NCBI GenBank assembly: GCA_030430565.1
Contig: JAUIKS010000021.1
Coordinates: forward strand, 124,001-188,000
Direction: 5' to 3'
DNA: 64,000 nucleotides
From: Polyangia bacterium
GTDB taxonomy: Bacteria; Myxococcota_A; Polyangia; Nannocystales; Nannocystaceae
Translations under genes and position numbers: made by a program
Part shown: positions 42,038 through 52,100 of the stretch, one piece after another
Numbering within the stretch: position 1 is the first letter of the stretch
Layout of the letters: every line of letters starts with the position of its first letter
The notes under the pieces: model-generated
Told to the model about the DNA's origin: nothing
The model's input: the letters and a program-made list of their open reading frames with translations, nothing else
Databases searched by the model: none

Positions 42038-43192
42038 CTACAGCGGCGCGAGCGACAGCCGCGGCGGGACTTCGACGTCGTGGTCGTCGTCCAGCTCGCG
42101 CCCGATCCACAGCGTGTACGTGCCCGCGGGCAGCGAGAGCTGCTCCGCGGCGCCCGGCGTGATCGCGTCCGCGTCCGCGCTGAAGCCGTGGTGGTAGAGC
42201 GCGCTGTCCCAGCGCTCGCCCCAGTCCGCGAGCGCGGGCGCGGGCGTCGACTCGAGCGTGGAGAGGTCAGCGGGGCGATCGAGGCAGCGCTGCAGCGCGC
42301 CGCGGGCTCCGTCCACGCGCAGCGCGTAGTCGCCGGCGGGCAGCTCGACGGTGTAGCGTCGCCAGCCCTGGGACGGGCCGTCGCCGAGCCGCAGCAGCGT
42401 GCCGGCGTCGTCGCAGGTCAGCGCGGGCGTTAGCTCGATCGGCGCGCCGCGCCACTCGATCGCCTGACCCCCCGCGCAGGCGAAGGCTCCTGCACCCGGG
42501 GACAGATCGAGCGCGTGGGCGTGATACTCGGCCTCGAGCGCGCTGAGGGGCGCGCCGAGCAGCGCCTCGGCGAGGGACGCCAGCTCGTCCGCGTCCATGT
42601 CCCGATCGGCCTGCAGCAGCAGCTCGAAGACCGCCTCGTCCCCGAGCTCGCGCGCGAGCCAGGCGACGAAGTGACCGGCGGCGAGGTACTCGCGCGCGTC
42701 GATGTCCTCGTAGCCGCGCGTCAGCAGCGGCGCGAGCGCGACGTCGTCGTAGACCTGGGTCACGCGCCCGTCGAGCGCGACCGCGAAGCCCTCGTCGAGC
42801 AGCGGGACCGGCCGGGGGTTGAGCGCGTGCAGGTACGCGTGGACGAGCTCGTGGGACATCAACTCCCACTCGCCGTGGGCGACGCCCGACACGTAGCAGG
42901 CCGGGACCCCTCCTCGGATCCCGCCGCAGATCTCTGCGGGGCGGTCGTAGAGCAGGGCGTGCAGCTTGTGGGGGGGCGAGCGCGCGAAGCGTCGCTCGAG
43001 CGTCGCGAGCTGGTCGTCGAGCAGCGCGAGCGAGCCCTGGCACAGCGGCGGCTCGAACTCCACCCCGATCAGCAGGCGCTCGGTCTCGTGCGCGACGTCG
43101 AAGTCGGGCGCCGGCTCCGGCGGCGCGCAGACCACGAGCGAGAGCGCGGCGCCGACGACGAGGCCGGCCCGCGAGGTCCACTGCGTCATCAC
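42038..43192 (-). CDS. Secreted HExxH-type putative metallopeptidase
   Basis: A 384-residue protein. A signal peptide (GLVVGAALSLVVCAPP) ends in a possible lipobox Cys at about residue 22. The central part has the zinc-binding pattern HELVHAYLH (about 114-122), followed about 14 residues on by LLDEGFAVALDG, where the Glu is the expected third ligand of gluzincins. The C-terminal third (about 245-384) is a beta-rich domain ending in a WIGRELDDD-containing strand, probably for binding. It resembles myxobacterial MA-clan peptidases without a named family. It is divergent from the 43360 operon, with a palindrome (43202-43217) 10 bp before its start. Activity is inferred from the motif only. Confidence 0.72.
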   Translation of the reverse strand: MMTQWTSRAGLVVGAALSLVVCAPPEPAPDFDVAHETERLLIGVEFEPPLCQGSLALLDDQLATLERRFARSPPHKLHALLYDRPAEICGGIRGGVPACYVSGVAHGEWELMSHELVHAYLHALNPRPVPLLDEGFAVALDGRVTQVYDDVALAPLLTRGYEDIDAREYLAAGHFVAWLARELGDEAVFELLLQADRDMDADELASLAEALLGAPLSALEAEYHAHALDLSPGAGAFACAGGQAIEWRGAPIELTPALTCDDAGTLLRLGDGPSQGWRRYTVELPAGDYALRVDGARGALQRCLDRPADLSTLESTPAPALADWGERWDSALYHHGFSADADAITPGAAEQLSLPAGTYTLWIGRELDDDHDVEVPPRLSLAPL

Positions 43193-43201
43193 GCGCCGGC
43201 G

Positions 43202-43217
43202 AAGTTATTATTAACTT
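43202..43217. promoter_or_regulatory. AAGTTA-N4-TAACTT palindrome in divergent promoter
   Basis: Perfect 6-bp arms occur in an AT-rich patch 10 bp before the metallopeptidase-like start. Two copies of ACATGT (43222-43227 and 43236-43241) follow at 14-bp spacing. Their position between divergent genes suggests regulator binding. Confidence 0.45.
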
Positions 43218-43359
43218 AGGTACATGTATAGAAGGACATGTAGTTGTGGGCCGGACGCCGAGCCGGTCCGCGCGCTCGCGTCACGTCGCGCGCGCTCGCG
43301 TGACGTGAGGCGAGCGCGCGCGAGGCGAGCGGCGCGCAGAGATGGTGTAGGATATCGGC

Positions 43360-44301
43360 GTGCGCTGGGCGCTCTGTTTCACCGCGGTGTTCGTCGGGCT
43401 CGGGGCCGCGCGCGCGTACGCGCTGAGCTGCGACGAGCCGGGCGTGCGCGGGATCTCCCGGGACGCGCCGCTCTACTCCCCAGACGCTGACGATGGCGGC
43501 GGCTACAGCCACGGCTACGGCTACGACGTCGGCGACACCGGGGGCGACACCGACGGCGGCGGGCTCTACACGTACTCCGGGGGCAACACCAGCCGCACGA
43601 TCCCCGTCGACGCGCGGCCGTGGTTCGTGATGCCCTGCGACGACGCGCTCGACGCCGAGTTCGCGTGCGCGCTCGTCACGAGTGACGAGAGCGTGCCGGT
43701 CACCCTCGACGCGGGGGCCGAGGGCGGCGCGCGCTGTGTGGACTTCTCGGGGGGCAACAACGGCTGGACCATCGCGCGCCTGGTCCCCGCCGAGACGCTG
43801 AGCCCTGACACCGAGTACACGGTCGACTGCAGCGTCACGCCGATCGAGCTCAACGGCGCGAAGGTGAAGACGCGCGCGAGCGCGGAGCCCTCGAGCGGCG
43901 CGCCGACGCTGCGCGCCGAGGTCAACGTGCGCCGCACCGACGGCTGCTGCTACGACGAGTACGTCGAGGCCGAGGTCAAGGATGTCGACGCCGCGTTCTT
44001 CGCCGAGTCGGGCTACGTCGAGATCGAGCTGCCGAGCGGCGAGCTCATCCTGCGGACGGAGCCGGACGAAGACGCCTACATCTCGATCCCGACGGTCACG
44101 GGCGACGTGCGCTTCACCCCTGTGAGCGCGACCGGGGAGCGCGGGCCGACGGTGGTCGTGGCCGAGGAGGACCGCGGGGGCGACATCGTGTACATCCCGT
44201 GCACGGTCACGCGCGGGGCGGGTCGCTTCGGCCTGTGGCTGCTGCTGCCCTTCGTGTACCTGCTGGGGCCGCGGCGGCGCGTGAGGAGGCGTCGACGATG
44301 A
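43360..44301 (+). CDS. Exported protein with C-terminal membrane anchor
   Basis: A 313-residue protein starting with GTG. Residues 1-22 are a signal peptide (WALCFTAVFVGLGAARAYA). A Gly/Tyr/Asp-rich segment (GGGYSHGYGYDVGDTGG, about 47-63) follows, then beta-rich sequence with several Cys (DGCCYDEYVEAE). The C-terminus is tripartite: CTVTRGAG, a hydrophobic helix RFGLWLLLPFVYLLG, then PRRRVRRRRR. That resembles a sorting or anchoring tail, perhaps of the rhombosortase or myxosortase kind, though the exact consensus is not met. Its stop overlaps the start of the next gene (ATGA), so the two form an operon. Function unknown. Confidence 0.68.
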   Translation: MRWALCFTAVFVGLGAARAYALSCDEPGVRGISRDAPLYSPDADDGGGYSHGYGYDVGDTGGDTDGGGLYTYSGGNTSRTIPVDARPWFVMPCDDALDAEFACALVTSDESVPVTLDAGAEGGARCVDFSGGNNGWTIARLVPAETLSPDTEYTVDCSVTPIELNGAKVKTRASAEPSSGAPTLRAEVNVRRTDGCCYDEYVEAEVKDVDAAFFAESGYVEIELPSGELILRTEPDEDAYISIPTVTGDVRFTPVSATGERGPTVVVAEEDRGGDIVYIPCTVTRGAGRFGLWLLLPFVYLLGPRRRVRRRRR

Positions 44302-44924
44302 GCGCGCTCTCGCCGTTGGTGTTGACCTTGGCGAGCACGCTCAGCGCCGCGTCAGCGGATCGCGCGGCGCCGGAGGAGCCGCTGGAGCAGCCGGTCGCGA
44401 CCGCGGGCGCGGACCAGCCGCGCAGGGGCGAGTGGAGCGGCAGCGGGCGCGACGGTCGGTTCGTGTTCGCGTTCTTGCCTGGCGTCACCTGGGGTGTTCA
44501 CCCCGCGCCGTCCGTGGATCTGCCGCTGTACTTCGGCGGCGCGCTGCCGGAGCGCGGCAACGGTCGCCGGTGGACGCTCGGCTACCAGGCGACGCTCTCG
44601 CTCGGCTTCGCCGAGCGCTACATCGAGGGCGCCGGCACCCACCGACATCACATCACCGCGATGACGGTGGGCGAGCGGCGGCAGCACCTGTTCGGCTCGA
44701 TCGGCGGCGGCGTCGCGTTCATGATCTACTCGCCGATCATCGAGGCGGAGGGGCGCGTCGGCTACGTGTTCGGCAAGCGCGGTCCGCTGGGGCGCACGCT
44801 CGGTGTGTTCGGCGCGACGATGCGGCTGGGCTGGAACGTCGGCAAAAAAGAGGGCGCTCCGCTGCCGCAGCTGGGTCTTTTCATCGGTCTCCTGGTCGGC
44901 CCGAAGGCGCGTCAGCGTCGCTGA
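44298..44924 (+). CDS. Putative outer-membrane beta-barrel protein
   Basis: A 208-residue protein. ATG 44298 was chosen because it overlaps the upstream stop by 4 bp and has GAGGAGG upstream; a longer frame to 44199 is only shadow. The N-terminus looks like a signal peptide ending near AASA (about 19). The rest has alternating hydrophobic/Gly-aromatic strands (VFAFLPGVTWGVHP, LPLYFGGALPE, GYQATLSLGFAERYI, LFGSIGGGVAFMIYSP, LGVFGATMRLGWNVG, LGLFIGLLVGP), fitting a small eight-stranded barrel. The last strand is followed by KARQRR rather than a terminal Phe, which weakens the call. It probably works with the anchored protein encoded just upstream. Confidence 0.62.
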   Translation: MSALSPLVLTLASTLSAASADRAAPEEPLEQPVATAGADQPRRGEWSGSGRDGRFVFAFLPGVTWGVHPAPSVDLPLYFGGALPERGNGRRWTLGYQATLSLGFAERYIEGAGTHRHHITAMTVGERRQHLFGSIGGGVAFMIYSPIIEAEGRVGYVFGKRGPLGRTLGVFGATMRLGWNVGKKEGAPLPQLGLFIGLLVGPKARQRR

Positions 44925-44966
44925 GCTCGCGCCTCGCCGCGGCGGCGCGTGTGATACCGTCGCAAG

Positions 44967-45674
44967 ATGACGATCGAGGTCATCGGGGCTGGTTTTGGGC
45001 GCACTGGCACGTCATCGTTAAAGGCGGCCTTGGTGCGGCTCGGCTTCGAGAGGTGCCACCACATGCACGAGCTCTTGTCCGAGCCGGCGCAGGCGCGCCA
45101 GTGGATGGCGGCGTACCGGGGGGAGCGCGTCGACTGGCGCGCGCTGCTCCGCGGCTACCGGGCGACGACCGACTGGCCGTCGTGCACCTTCTACCGCGAG
45201 CTGACGCGCGAGTTTCCCGACGCGAAGGTCGTGCTCACCGTGCGGGACCCGGACCGCTGGTACGACAGCGTCTCCGAGACGATCTTCCCGCTCAGCGTGA
45301 ACATGCCGCGATGGTTCGCCGTGGTCGCGCGCGGGATGGGGGCGATCTCGGCGGTCGCCCAGCAGAACATCTGGGGAGGGACCTTCTCCGGTCGGTTCCG
45401 CGATCGCGCCCACGCGCGCGCGGTGTTCGTCGCCCACATCGAGGAGGTTCAGCGCACGGTGCCTCCCGAGCGCCTGCTGGTCTTCGACGTCAAGCAGGGC
45501 TGGGAGCCGCTGTGCGCTTTCCTCGAGGTGCCGGTCCCCGACGAGCCGTTTCCGCGCCTCAACGAGCGGGCGAAGCTGCGCCGAGTCGCGCGCTTCCTCA
45601 AGGTCTTGTCGTTCGCGGGGCCGCTCGCGCTCGCGCTCGTCGCGGCGCTGGTGCTGCGCGCGCTCCTCTCGTAG
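44967..45674 (+). CDS. Sulfotransferase-family protein with C-terminal membrane segment
   Basis: A 235-residue protein of the small sulfotransferase type (PF17784-like as recalled). The PAPS 5'-phosphosulfate loop is GAGFGRTGTSSLKAAL (about 7-22) and the 3'-phosphate motif is VRDPDRWYDS (about 91-100). The YREL...DAKVVLTV core and a C-terminal KQGWEPLCAFLEVPVPDEPFP are characteristic. Residues about 215-235 form a hydrophobic helix (FAGPLALALVAALVLRALL), so it is probably tail-anchored in the inner membrane, unlike soluble relatives. It lies 42 bp after the barrel gene in the same direction. It would sulfate or otherwise bind a small metabolite or lipid; the acceptor is unknown. Confidence 0.85.
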   Translation: MTIEVIGAGFGRTGTSSLKAALVRLGFERCHHMHELLSEPAQARQWMAAYRGERVDWRALLRGYRATTDWPSCTFYRELTREFPDAKVVLTVRDPDRWYDSVSETIFPLSVNMPRWFAVVARGMGAISAVAQQNIWGGTFSGRFRDRAHARAVFVAHIEEVQRTVPPERLLVFDVKQGWEPLCAFLEVPVPDEPFPRLNERAKLRRVARFLKVLSFAGPLALALVAALVLRALLS

Positions 45675-45677
45675 ACC

Positions 45678-45693
45678 ATGGCTTTGTAGACAT
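45678..45693. promoter_or_regulatory. Third ATGTCT-N4-AGACAT-like site
   Basis: ATGGCTTTGTAGACAT differs by one base from perfect symmetry and shares the TTGT spacer with the copy at 41886. It starts 4 bp after the sulfotransferase stop and 63 bp before the next lipoprotein. Confidence 0.4.
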
Positions 45694-45755
45694 GTTCTTC
45701 GTAGCAGCCCACACGGCGCTTGCGCGCGGGCGTGCGGGCGCGCATGATCGCCGCG

Positions 45756-46358
45756 ATGACGCGGCTCGTCGGTCTCTTCGCCCCCGCGCTCGGGGTGTCG
45801 CTCGCGCTCAGCTGCGGCGGCCCTGCGAGCTCCAGCTCGGACAGCGAGAGCGAGTCCGGCGAGGACCAATTCTGCGGGCTCGGGGGCACCGGCGGGAGCG
45901 CGGGCGTCGAGGGGCCGTGGCTCGAGCTCTACCACGGCGGCGCGCCGGTCGAGGACGGCGTGACGCTCACCCTCGTCTGCGGCGGGCAGGGCAGCTGGAT
46001 GTTCCAGCTCGATCCCTTCGTGGGGGGCTTCGTGCCCGAGGGGGACTTCGTCAACCTCGCGGTCGAGATGAACGTCGCCGAGCACAACGTGGCCGACGGG
46101 CACTTCTTCAAGCGCGACGCGTACCCGGTGCTCGTCGGCTGCGAGGAGCCGAACGACGGGCTCGACGGCGGCGGAGGTGTTCCGAAGGACATTATCGCCG
46201 TGCTCCCGCCCGACGAGCTGCTCGGCGTGGTGCACACGCTCGACGGCCAGTCGGGCGACGTCACCGTGACGCTCACCGTCGACGACGTGACGATCGAGCG
46301 CGCGGCCCAGGTGACGCTGAGCGGGCCCGGGCCGGACGACGAGTGCTTCGTCTTCTAG
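45756..46358 (+). CDS. Predicted lipoprotein, unknown function
   Basis: A 200-residue protein. ATG 45756 (MTRLVGLFAP) yields a compact signal with SLALSC (Cys about 20); ATG 45744 is also possible. A short Ser/Glu stalk (SSSSDSESESGED) precedes a beta-rich domain with WLELYHGGAPVEDGVTLTLVCGGQGSWMF and VTVTLTVDDVTIER strands, consistent with an Ig-like or bilobed sandwich. Three or four Cys are spread through it. No family recognised. It stands alone between the sulfotransferase gene and a convergent Cys-rich lipoprotein gene, with an ATGTCT-type inverted repeat upstream that might regulate it. Confidence 0.68.
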   Translation: MTRLVGLFAPALGVSLALSCGGPASSSSDSESESGEDQFCGLGGTGGSAGVEGPWLELYHGGAPVEDGVTLTLVCGGQGSWMFQLDPFVGGFVPEGDFVNLAVEMNVAEHNVADGHFFKRDAYPVLVGCEEPNDGLDGGGGVPKDIIAVLPPDELLGVVHTLDGQSGDVTVTLTVDDVTIERAAQVTLSGPGPDDECFVF

Positions 46359-46404
46359 CCTGTTGACCGTTCCGGTCGCGGGGGCTGCGGCGCGCTCGCC
46401 CGGG

Positions 46405-47952
46405 TCAGAGGCTCTTGGCGTTGACCCACGCGCCGACGAAGTCGGTGTTCGGGATCCCGCACTGCGAGCCCTGGAAGGGCGGCCCCTGGGTCCCGCCGAC
46501 GCGGAACTCGAGGTCGGCGTTGGCGTCGAGCCGCAGCCGATACGAGCGCCCGTTGATGAAGGTCTTCTCCTTGGCGAAGGCGAAGGTGATCACGAAGCGG
46601 CGCGTGCCGCCGTTCTTCGCCACGCGTGACGCGAAGCTCCCGCCGCAGGGGCCGAGCACGCCGTTTTGCGGGAACTGGAAGGGGTTGCCGGTGATGCAGA
46701 AGAAGAAGTCACCCGGGGTCTCCCAGTCGCTGCCGCCGAAGTCTTGGTACAGCTTCAGCGAGGAGACATCGAAGCTCGAGCCGCCGCCGGAGGTGTTGAG
46801 CTGGAGCGGGATGTTGTCGAGGTAGAGGTCGTCGGCCGTGTTGTTCTGGATCGTGATCGTCAGCGACCCGACCTCGCGGAAGTCGACCCCGTCCGGCGGG
46901 AGGAAGTCTTTGTCGACCGGCGGGTCGACGTGCTGCGTGATCACGACGTCGGCGACGCACTGCCCGCCGACGGTGTCCCAACAATTAGAGAGGGTGTTGA
47001 GCGCGCACTGCCCGGCGTCGCAGTACCACTGCTGGCAGTCCTGGAACACGCCGCAGTCGCTGAACTCGCTGCACTCGCTGAACAGCGGGCAGCCCTGACC
47101 GGTCGCGGGGTTCGGCGGCGCGTTCAGGCAGGCCGCGCCGCCCGCCTGGCAGACCTGGCCGTCGCAGCTGTCGGTCTCGCAGTCGCCGTCGACCTGGCAG
47201 CCCTGGCCCTCGGCGCACTTGTCGGGGCAGTCGCCGCCGCAGTCCACGTCGGTCTCGGCGCCGTTCTCGATCCCGTCGTCGCAGCTCGCGGGCTGGCACA
47301 CGCCGTCGTCGCAGACCTGGCTCGGGCAGTCGGCGGCCTGCAGGCACTCGACGCACACGCCCTGCCCGTCGCACAGGCCGTCGCCCTCGCAGGGGGTCGC
47401 GGCTGGGCTCGGGCTCGTGCCGCACTGTCCCTCGGTGCAGGTCGAGTCCATACAGACGGGCGGCGGCGGGCAGTCCTGCGGCCCCTGGCACATGGGATCG
47501 CCGCTGTCGCTCGAGTCGCCGCTGTCCGTGGTCAGCGTGTCGACGGCCGTGCTCGCGCCCGTCGTCGTCGCGTCGGCGGTCGTGCTCGCGCCCGTGCTCG
47601 CGTCCGTGCTCGCGCTCGCGCTCGTGTCGGGCGCCCCCGTCGAGCCGCTCGTCGCGTCGTTCGTGTCGCTGATGCTCGCCGGGGTCGTCGGGCCCGCCGT
47701 GCTGGTGCTGGTGCTGGTGCTCGCGCTGCCGCCCGAGCCCGTCGCGCTCGCGCCCGAGGAGGAGGAGGGCGCGCTCGTGTTCGTCGTCGCGCCCGCGCTC
47801 GCGTCGCTCCCGGCGCTCGAGCCGCCCTGGGTCTCGCTCTCAGCCGAGCTGTCGCCGCAGGCGATGAGCGAGAGCGCTGCGGTGGCGAGCGCGGGCGCGA
47901 GGAGGTGTGTTCGGCGAGGTCGCGGCACAGTGAGACTTGTACCATGGGACAT
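46405..47952 (-). CDS. Cys-rich surface lipoprotein with Ser/Thr stalk
   Basis: A 515-residue protein. ATG 47952 (MSHGTSLTVP) opens a signal with lipobox LSLIAC (Cys about 32). About 110 residues of Ser/Thr/Ala follow (TSTSTSTSTAG, STGASTTADATTTGAST). A Cys-rich region (about 150-320) has repeats of the CDDGVCQPASCDDGIENGAETDVDCGGDC kind seen in many myxobacterial surface proteins. The C-terminal domain (about 330-515) is a beta-sandwich-like segment (GSLTITIQNNTADDLYLDNIPL, FVITFAFAKEKTFINGRSYRLRLDANADLEFRVGG). It is probably outer-membrane anchored and projects away from the cell. It is divergent from the split kinase. Ligand unknown. Confidence 0.78.
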   Translation of the reverse strand: MSHGTSLTVPRPRRTHLLAPALATAALSLIACGDSSAESETQGGSSAGSDASAGATTNTSAPSSSSGASATGSGGSASTSTSTSTAGPTTPASISDTNDATSGSTGAPDTSASASTDASTGASTTADATTTGASTAVDTLTTDSGDSSDSGDPMCQGPQDCPPPPVCMDSTCTEGQCGTSPSPAATPCEGDGLCDGQGVCVECLQAADCPSQVCDDGVCQPASCDDGIENGAETDVDCGGDCPDKCAEGQGCQVDGDCETDSCDGQVCQAGGAACLNAPPNPATGQGCPLFSECSEFSDCGVFQDCQQWYCDAGQCALNTLSNCWDTVGGQCVADVVITQHVDPPVDKDFLPPDGVDFREVGSLTITIQNNTADDLYLDNIPLQLNTSGGGSSFDVSSLKLYQDFGGSDWETPGDFFFCITGNPFQFPQNGVLGPCGGSFASRVAKNGGTRRFVITFAFAKEKTFINGRSYRLRLDANADLEFRVGGTQGPPFQGSQCGIPNTDFVGAWVNAKSL

Positions 47953-48115
47953 GTCGATAACGAGGTCGCGAGGTCGAGGCGACCGCCTCATCGCGACCTA
48001 CATAGGTTTAATGAACGTGCTCCAAGGGGCATGATTTGGCGGTCAGGCGCGCGCGTGTGGACGCGCTCGTCCGCGCGTCGACGAGCCTCGCCCACGTTCG
48101 TACGATGGGAGCGTC

Positions 48116-48730
48116 GTGGCAACCACACCGCACGAGGAGCGCCCGCCGTCAGCGTTGGCCGCGACGCTCGCGTCCACGAGCTCCTCGTCGCGGTCCGGCG
48201 CGGCGTGTACGACCGCTGGTCGCCCGCGCGCCGCGGCGAGTGCCTCCGGCGTCGAGAAGACGATCGCGGACACGATCGCGGGGCGCGGGGCGCCGGCCGG
48301 CCGGGACACCGCGCGACTGCAGCGCGGCGCGGCCGTCGATCGCTACGTCGTGCTGCATGAGCTCGGCGCGGGCGGGATGGGCGTCGTCTACGCGGCCTAT
48401 GACCCGGAGCTCGACCGCAAGATCGCGCTCAAGCTCGTGCTCTCGAGCCGGAGGAGCGGGACCGAGAGCGTGGGCGGGCAGCGGCTGCTCCGCGAGGCCC
48501 AGGCGCTCGCGAAGCTCAGCCACCAGAACGTCGTCGGGATCCATGACGTGGGCGCCATCGACGAGCGCGTGTGGATCGCGATGGAGTTCGTCGAGGGGCA
48601 GACGCTGAGCGAGTGGGCGAAGCGCTCCCGTCGATCATGGCGAGAGGTGCTCGCGGTGATGACAGGCGCGGGCCGAGGGCTGGCGGCGGCGCACGCCTCG
48701 GGGTTGCTGCACCGCGACTTTAAGCCCGAC
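48116..48730 (+). pseudogene. Split TPR kinase, upstream part (N-lobe)
   Basis: GTG 48116 opens a kinase that is intact for 205 codons. An Ala/Ser-rich N-terminus is followed by VLHELGAGGMGVVYAAYDPE (about 78-97), KIALKLVL with the catalytic Lys, FVEGQTLSEW, and the catalytic loop HRDFKPD. The loop stops at the 10-bp repeat TAAGCCCGAC (48721-48730). Past it, the frame runs into unrelated sequence and stops at 49093, giving a kinase without DFG, C-lobe or TPRs, presumably inactive. The missing remainder resumes in the same frame at 54456. With one repeat copy the joined frame is about 1,040 codons, matching the paralogue at 5208. It is called a pseudogene because of the insertion, though reversible interruption cannot be excluded. 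Confidence 0.88.
48721..48730. repeat. Left 10-bp direct repeat of insertion
   Basis: TAAGCCCGAC is identical to 54446-54455. It codes the end of the kinase DFKPD motif. The match stops at both ends (bases 48720 and 48731 differ from 54445 and 54456), so the repeat is exactly 10 bp: a target-site duplication, a recombination core, or microhomology. Confidence 0.9.
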
Positions 48731-49107
48731 TGCACAGGCGACGCCCCGAAAACCCTCCAACACCCCGCAGCACCCGGTTTCGTCGGCTTCTGGAGGGGGC
48801 GGGGCTTTTCCTGTCTCGCCGTAGCGAGCGCGAGTACGCGGGATTCTGCGCTCGATCTGGAACCGCGGCGGAACGTATCGCGGCGCGTTGCGATCTCGGC
48901 GCTGCCCACAACGCCAGCGCGGGTAGGTAGCGGCGAGGCGGGCGACGCGAAAAAGCGTGATGGACCAGCGCGCGGAGAGGTGACGGCCTGGGTCGCGGAG
49001 AGGAGCGACATGGAGTCGGTGACCGCGACGGGAAAGGGCCGATGCGATGGTCATCGACATGGAGCGTCGTGCTGTCGTTCGAGACAGCTTTGACGTCTCG
49101 GCGCTCG
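48731..49107. other. Left end of insertion, gene-free, with long hairpin
   Basis: 377 bp after the junction with no convincing gene. GCCCCGAAAACCCTCCA (48742-48758) can pair, with a small bulge, to TGGAGGGGGCGGGGC near 48791-48805, followed by TTTT on the plus strand. It could act as a terminator at the edge of the insertion or be part of an element end. The rest is moderately GC-rich and featureless. Confidence 0.5.
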
Positions 49108-52100
49108 CTAATCGCGTTGTTCGCCGAGCGCGGTCTCGTCATGAACCTGCTCATGATCGTAGCCCTCAGCATGGGACCCGATTGTGTCAGCGTCGCCTCC
49201 CGAGTTCGGCGGCTCATGCACGTCGGGTGCATGCGCGAGTCCGAGGTCACCGAGCACCGCGTAGGCAGCCGGGAGCACGACGAGCACGAGAACGGTCGAC
49301 GCGGTGATTCCGAACACGATGCTGGTCGCTACGGGGATCAGGCTCTGCGCCTGCCGGCTGGTCTCGAACACTAGCGGGATGAGCCCGGCAATCGTCGTTA
49401 CCGAGGTCAGGAGCACCGCGCGAAAGCGCTCGCGACTCGCGCTTCGTGCCGCGGTGATCGGCGCCTCGCCGCGAGCGCGCGCACCGCGGATAAACATCAT
49501 CAGGAGGATCGAGTCGTTGACGACAACGCCGGCTAGGGACACGAACCCTAGGATCGCCTGGGTGCTCAGTGGCGTACCGATGAGCACGCTTCCATAGATC
49601 ACGCCAGTGAACGCGAAGGGGATCGCCAACATCACGATCACGGGCTCGACGTAGTTGCGAAATTGCACCGCGAGTAACACGAATATGGCGAACAGGCCGA
49701 TGATCAGCCCGCGCTCCATCGAGCCGACGGTCGCCTCGGACTGCTCAAGCTCGCCGCCGATCGCTACACGGAGCTCAGGAAACTCTTGCTCGAGCGTCGG
49801 TACACGCTCTTCGACGAAGCGCTGAATGGTCGCGGCGAGGTTGACGACTTCGCGATCGATGTTGCCCGTGACCGTTACGGTGCGGGCTCCCGCGATCCGG
49901 TTCACGGTAGCGAACGAGCGCGTGAGCTCGACATCCGCGAGCGCCGCGAGCGGAGCCACGGTCACCACGCCATCGGCCCCGGTCACCGGGATCATGAGCT
50001 GCTCGAGGTCTGCTAGCGTGTCGCGGCCGGATCGCTCGAGCTCGACGAAGACCTCGAACTCCTCGCCATCGACGAACATGCTCTCGACGCGTACACCCGA
50101 CAGCGCGGACTTGATGTGCTGCGAAAGTGTCGCGCCGCTCAGTCCGGTTGAGCCGGCGCCGGGGCGCATGTGAACGCGAATTTGTGGGGCGCCTGGCTGC
50201 AGGTCTTGGGCGAGATCGGCGGTCCCCTCGATTGAGTCAAACCACTGCCGAACGGCGGTCGCGGCTTCGTCGAGTCGCTCGAGGTCATCGCCCTGGAGTC
50301 GAACCTCGATGGGGTTACCGCCCGGGCCCCGACGCCCACCCGCGCTGAGCTTGGTGACCGCCGACGCCTTCACCGGCCCGATCGCCTCGCGCCAGGCACG
50401 GGAGAATTCGGCGAGGGTTGTCGTTCGGACCTCGACACTGAGCAGGTCGACCGACACGGTTGCGAGGTGCGGACCCGTCTCTTCGACATCGCGGTTGTAG
50501 TTGAAGCGCACGGTCGTGTGCTTCACCAGTTCCTGCCCTCCGGGCTGTTCAGGTGAGAGCTCCAGGCTGACCCGCTCAGCAGCCTGTACGACGCGCTCGA
50601 CCTCATGCTTCGTCTGCTCGAGCGATGTGCCTGGCGAAAGAGCCAGCTTGTACTCTACGACGTCGCCCTCTGTGTCGGGGAAAGCTTGATAGCGCAGCAC
50701 TCCGCTCGTGATGAGGCCCGAGGCGATGATGAGCGCCGCCGCCGTAAGCCCGAGCGTCGCGTAGCGGAAGCGGACCGCGACGTCCACGATCCGCCCGAGC
50801 CCCTGCTCCCGCAGCCGTGCGAACCCGGCGTCGAAGCGTGCGCGTAGGCGGCCCTCGTTGGCCCCGGGCGGGATATGCCCGAGGTGATTCGGCAGCACGA
50901 AGAACGCCTCGATCAAGCTGACGGCGAGCACCGCCACCAGGACCGCCGGGATCACCTGCAAGGTCCGTCCAATCCGCCCCTCGATCGCGGTCAAGGGTAT
51001 GAACACGCAGATCGTGGTCACGAACGAGGAAAACACCCCGCCAGCAACCTCGGTTACGCCATCGATCGCCGCCTGGAGCGGCGCTTTACCGCGCTGGCGG
51101 TGCGCGGCTACGTTCTCTGCAAGAACGATCGCGTCGTCCATCAGCAACCCGAGCGCGACCAGAAGTCCCATCATCGTCATCATATTCAGGGTCTGGCCCG
51201 TGTAGTGCATGACGCAGATGGCCCCGAGGAACGAGACCGGGAGCCCGGCGGTGACCCAGAATGCAAGCCGCAGGTTAAAGAACAGCCACAGGGTCAAGAA
51301 TACGAGTATGAGACCCTGTAGCCCGTTGGTGACCAGCAGCTCGAGTCGATCGGAGATGTTTGAGGTCACGTCGTTGACGATCGTCAGCGTGACGCCCTCG
51401 GGTTTCTTCTCGCTCTCACGCGCCAGCACGCGCTCGATCGCCGCGAGTACCTCCAAGCTGTCCTGAGAACTCGTCTTGCTGACGACCAGCGTTCCCGCCC
51501 GCTGTCCGTTGAAGAAGGTCTGGTCGGACTCGACCGCGAACGTGTCCTCGATATCGGCGATCGAGTCGAGACGCACCTCGCCACCTGAATCACCAGTCTT
51601 AATAACTAGCTTCGCCAGTAACTCGGGCGTCGCGCGCTTGTCCGAGTAGCGCACGAGCAACTCGCCCTCCAGGCTCTGCAGGGCGCCCAGCGGCGTATCC
51701 AGGCTCTGCGCGCGGATCGTCTCGGAGACTTCGTTCACGCCGACGCCGAAGCGGGACATGGCCGCCGGATCGAGCTGAATCTTGATTTGGTGGGTCGAGA
51801 AGCCGGCCAGAGAGACGAGCGAGATCTCGGGCTCGGCGAGCAACTCGCGGCGGACTCGCTCGCAGTAGCGCTTGAGGTCTTGCCCTGACATCGGCCCGGT
51901 CACGGCGACCGACGCGACCGAGGCGGTGCGCGACCGGATCGCGACCGAAGGCGCGTCCTCCATCCCCTCGGGAAGATCACCCACCGCCTCGACTGCGGCT
52001 TTGATGTCGTTCAAGACATGCTCGACGTCGTGACCGCCAGCGACGTCGATGGTGATCGAGGCCGAGCCTTCGCGAGATCGCGAACTCACGGAATCGATCC

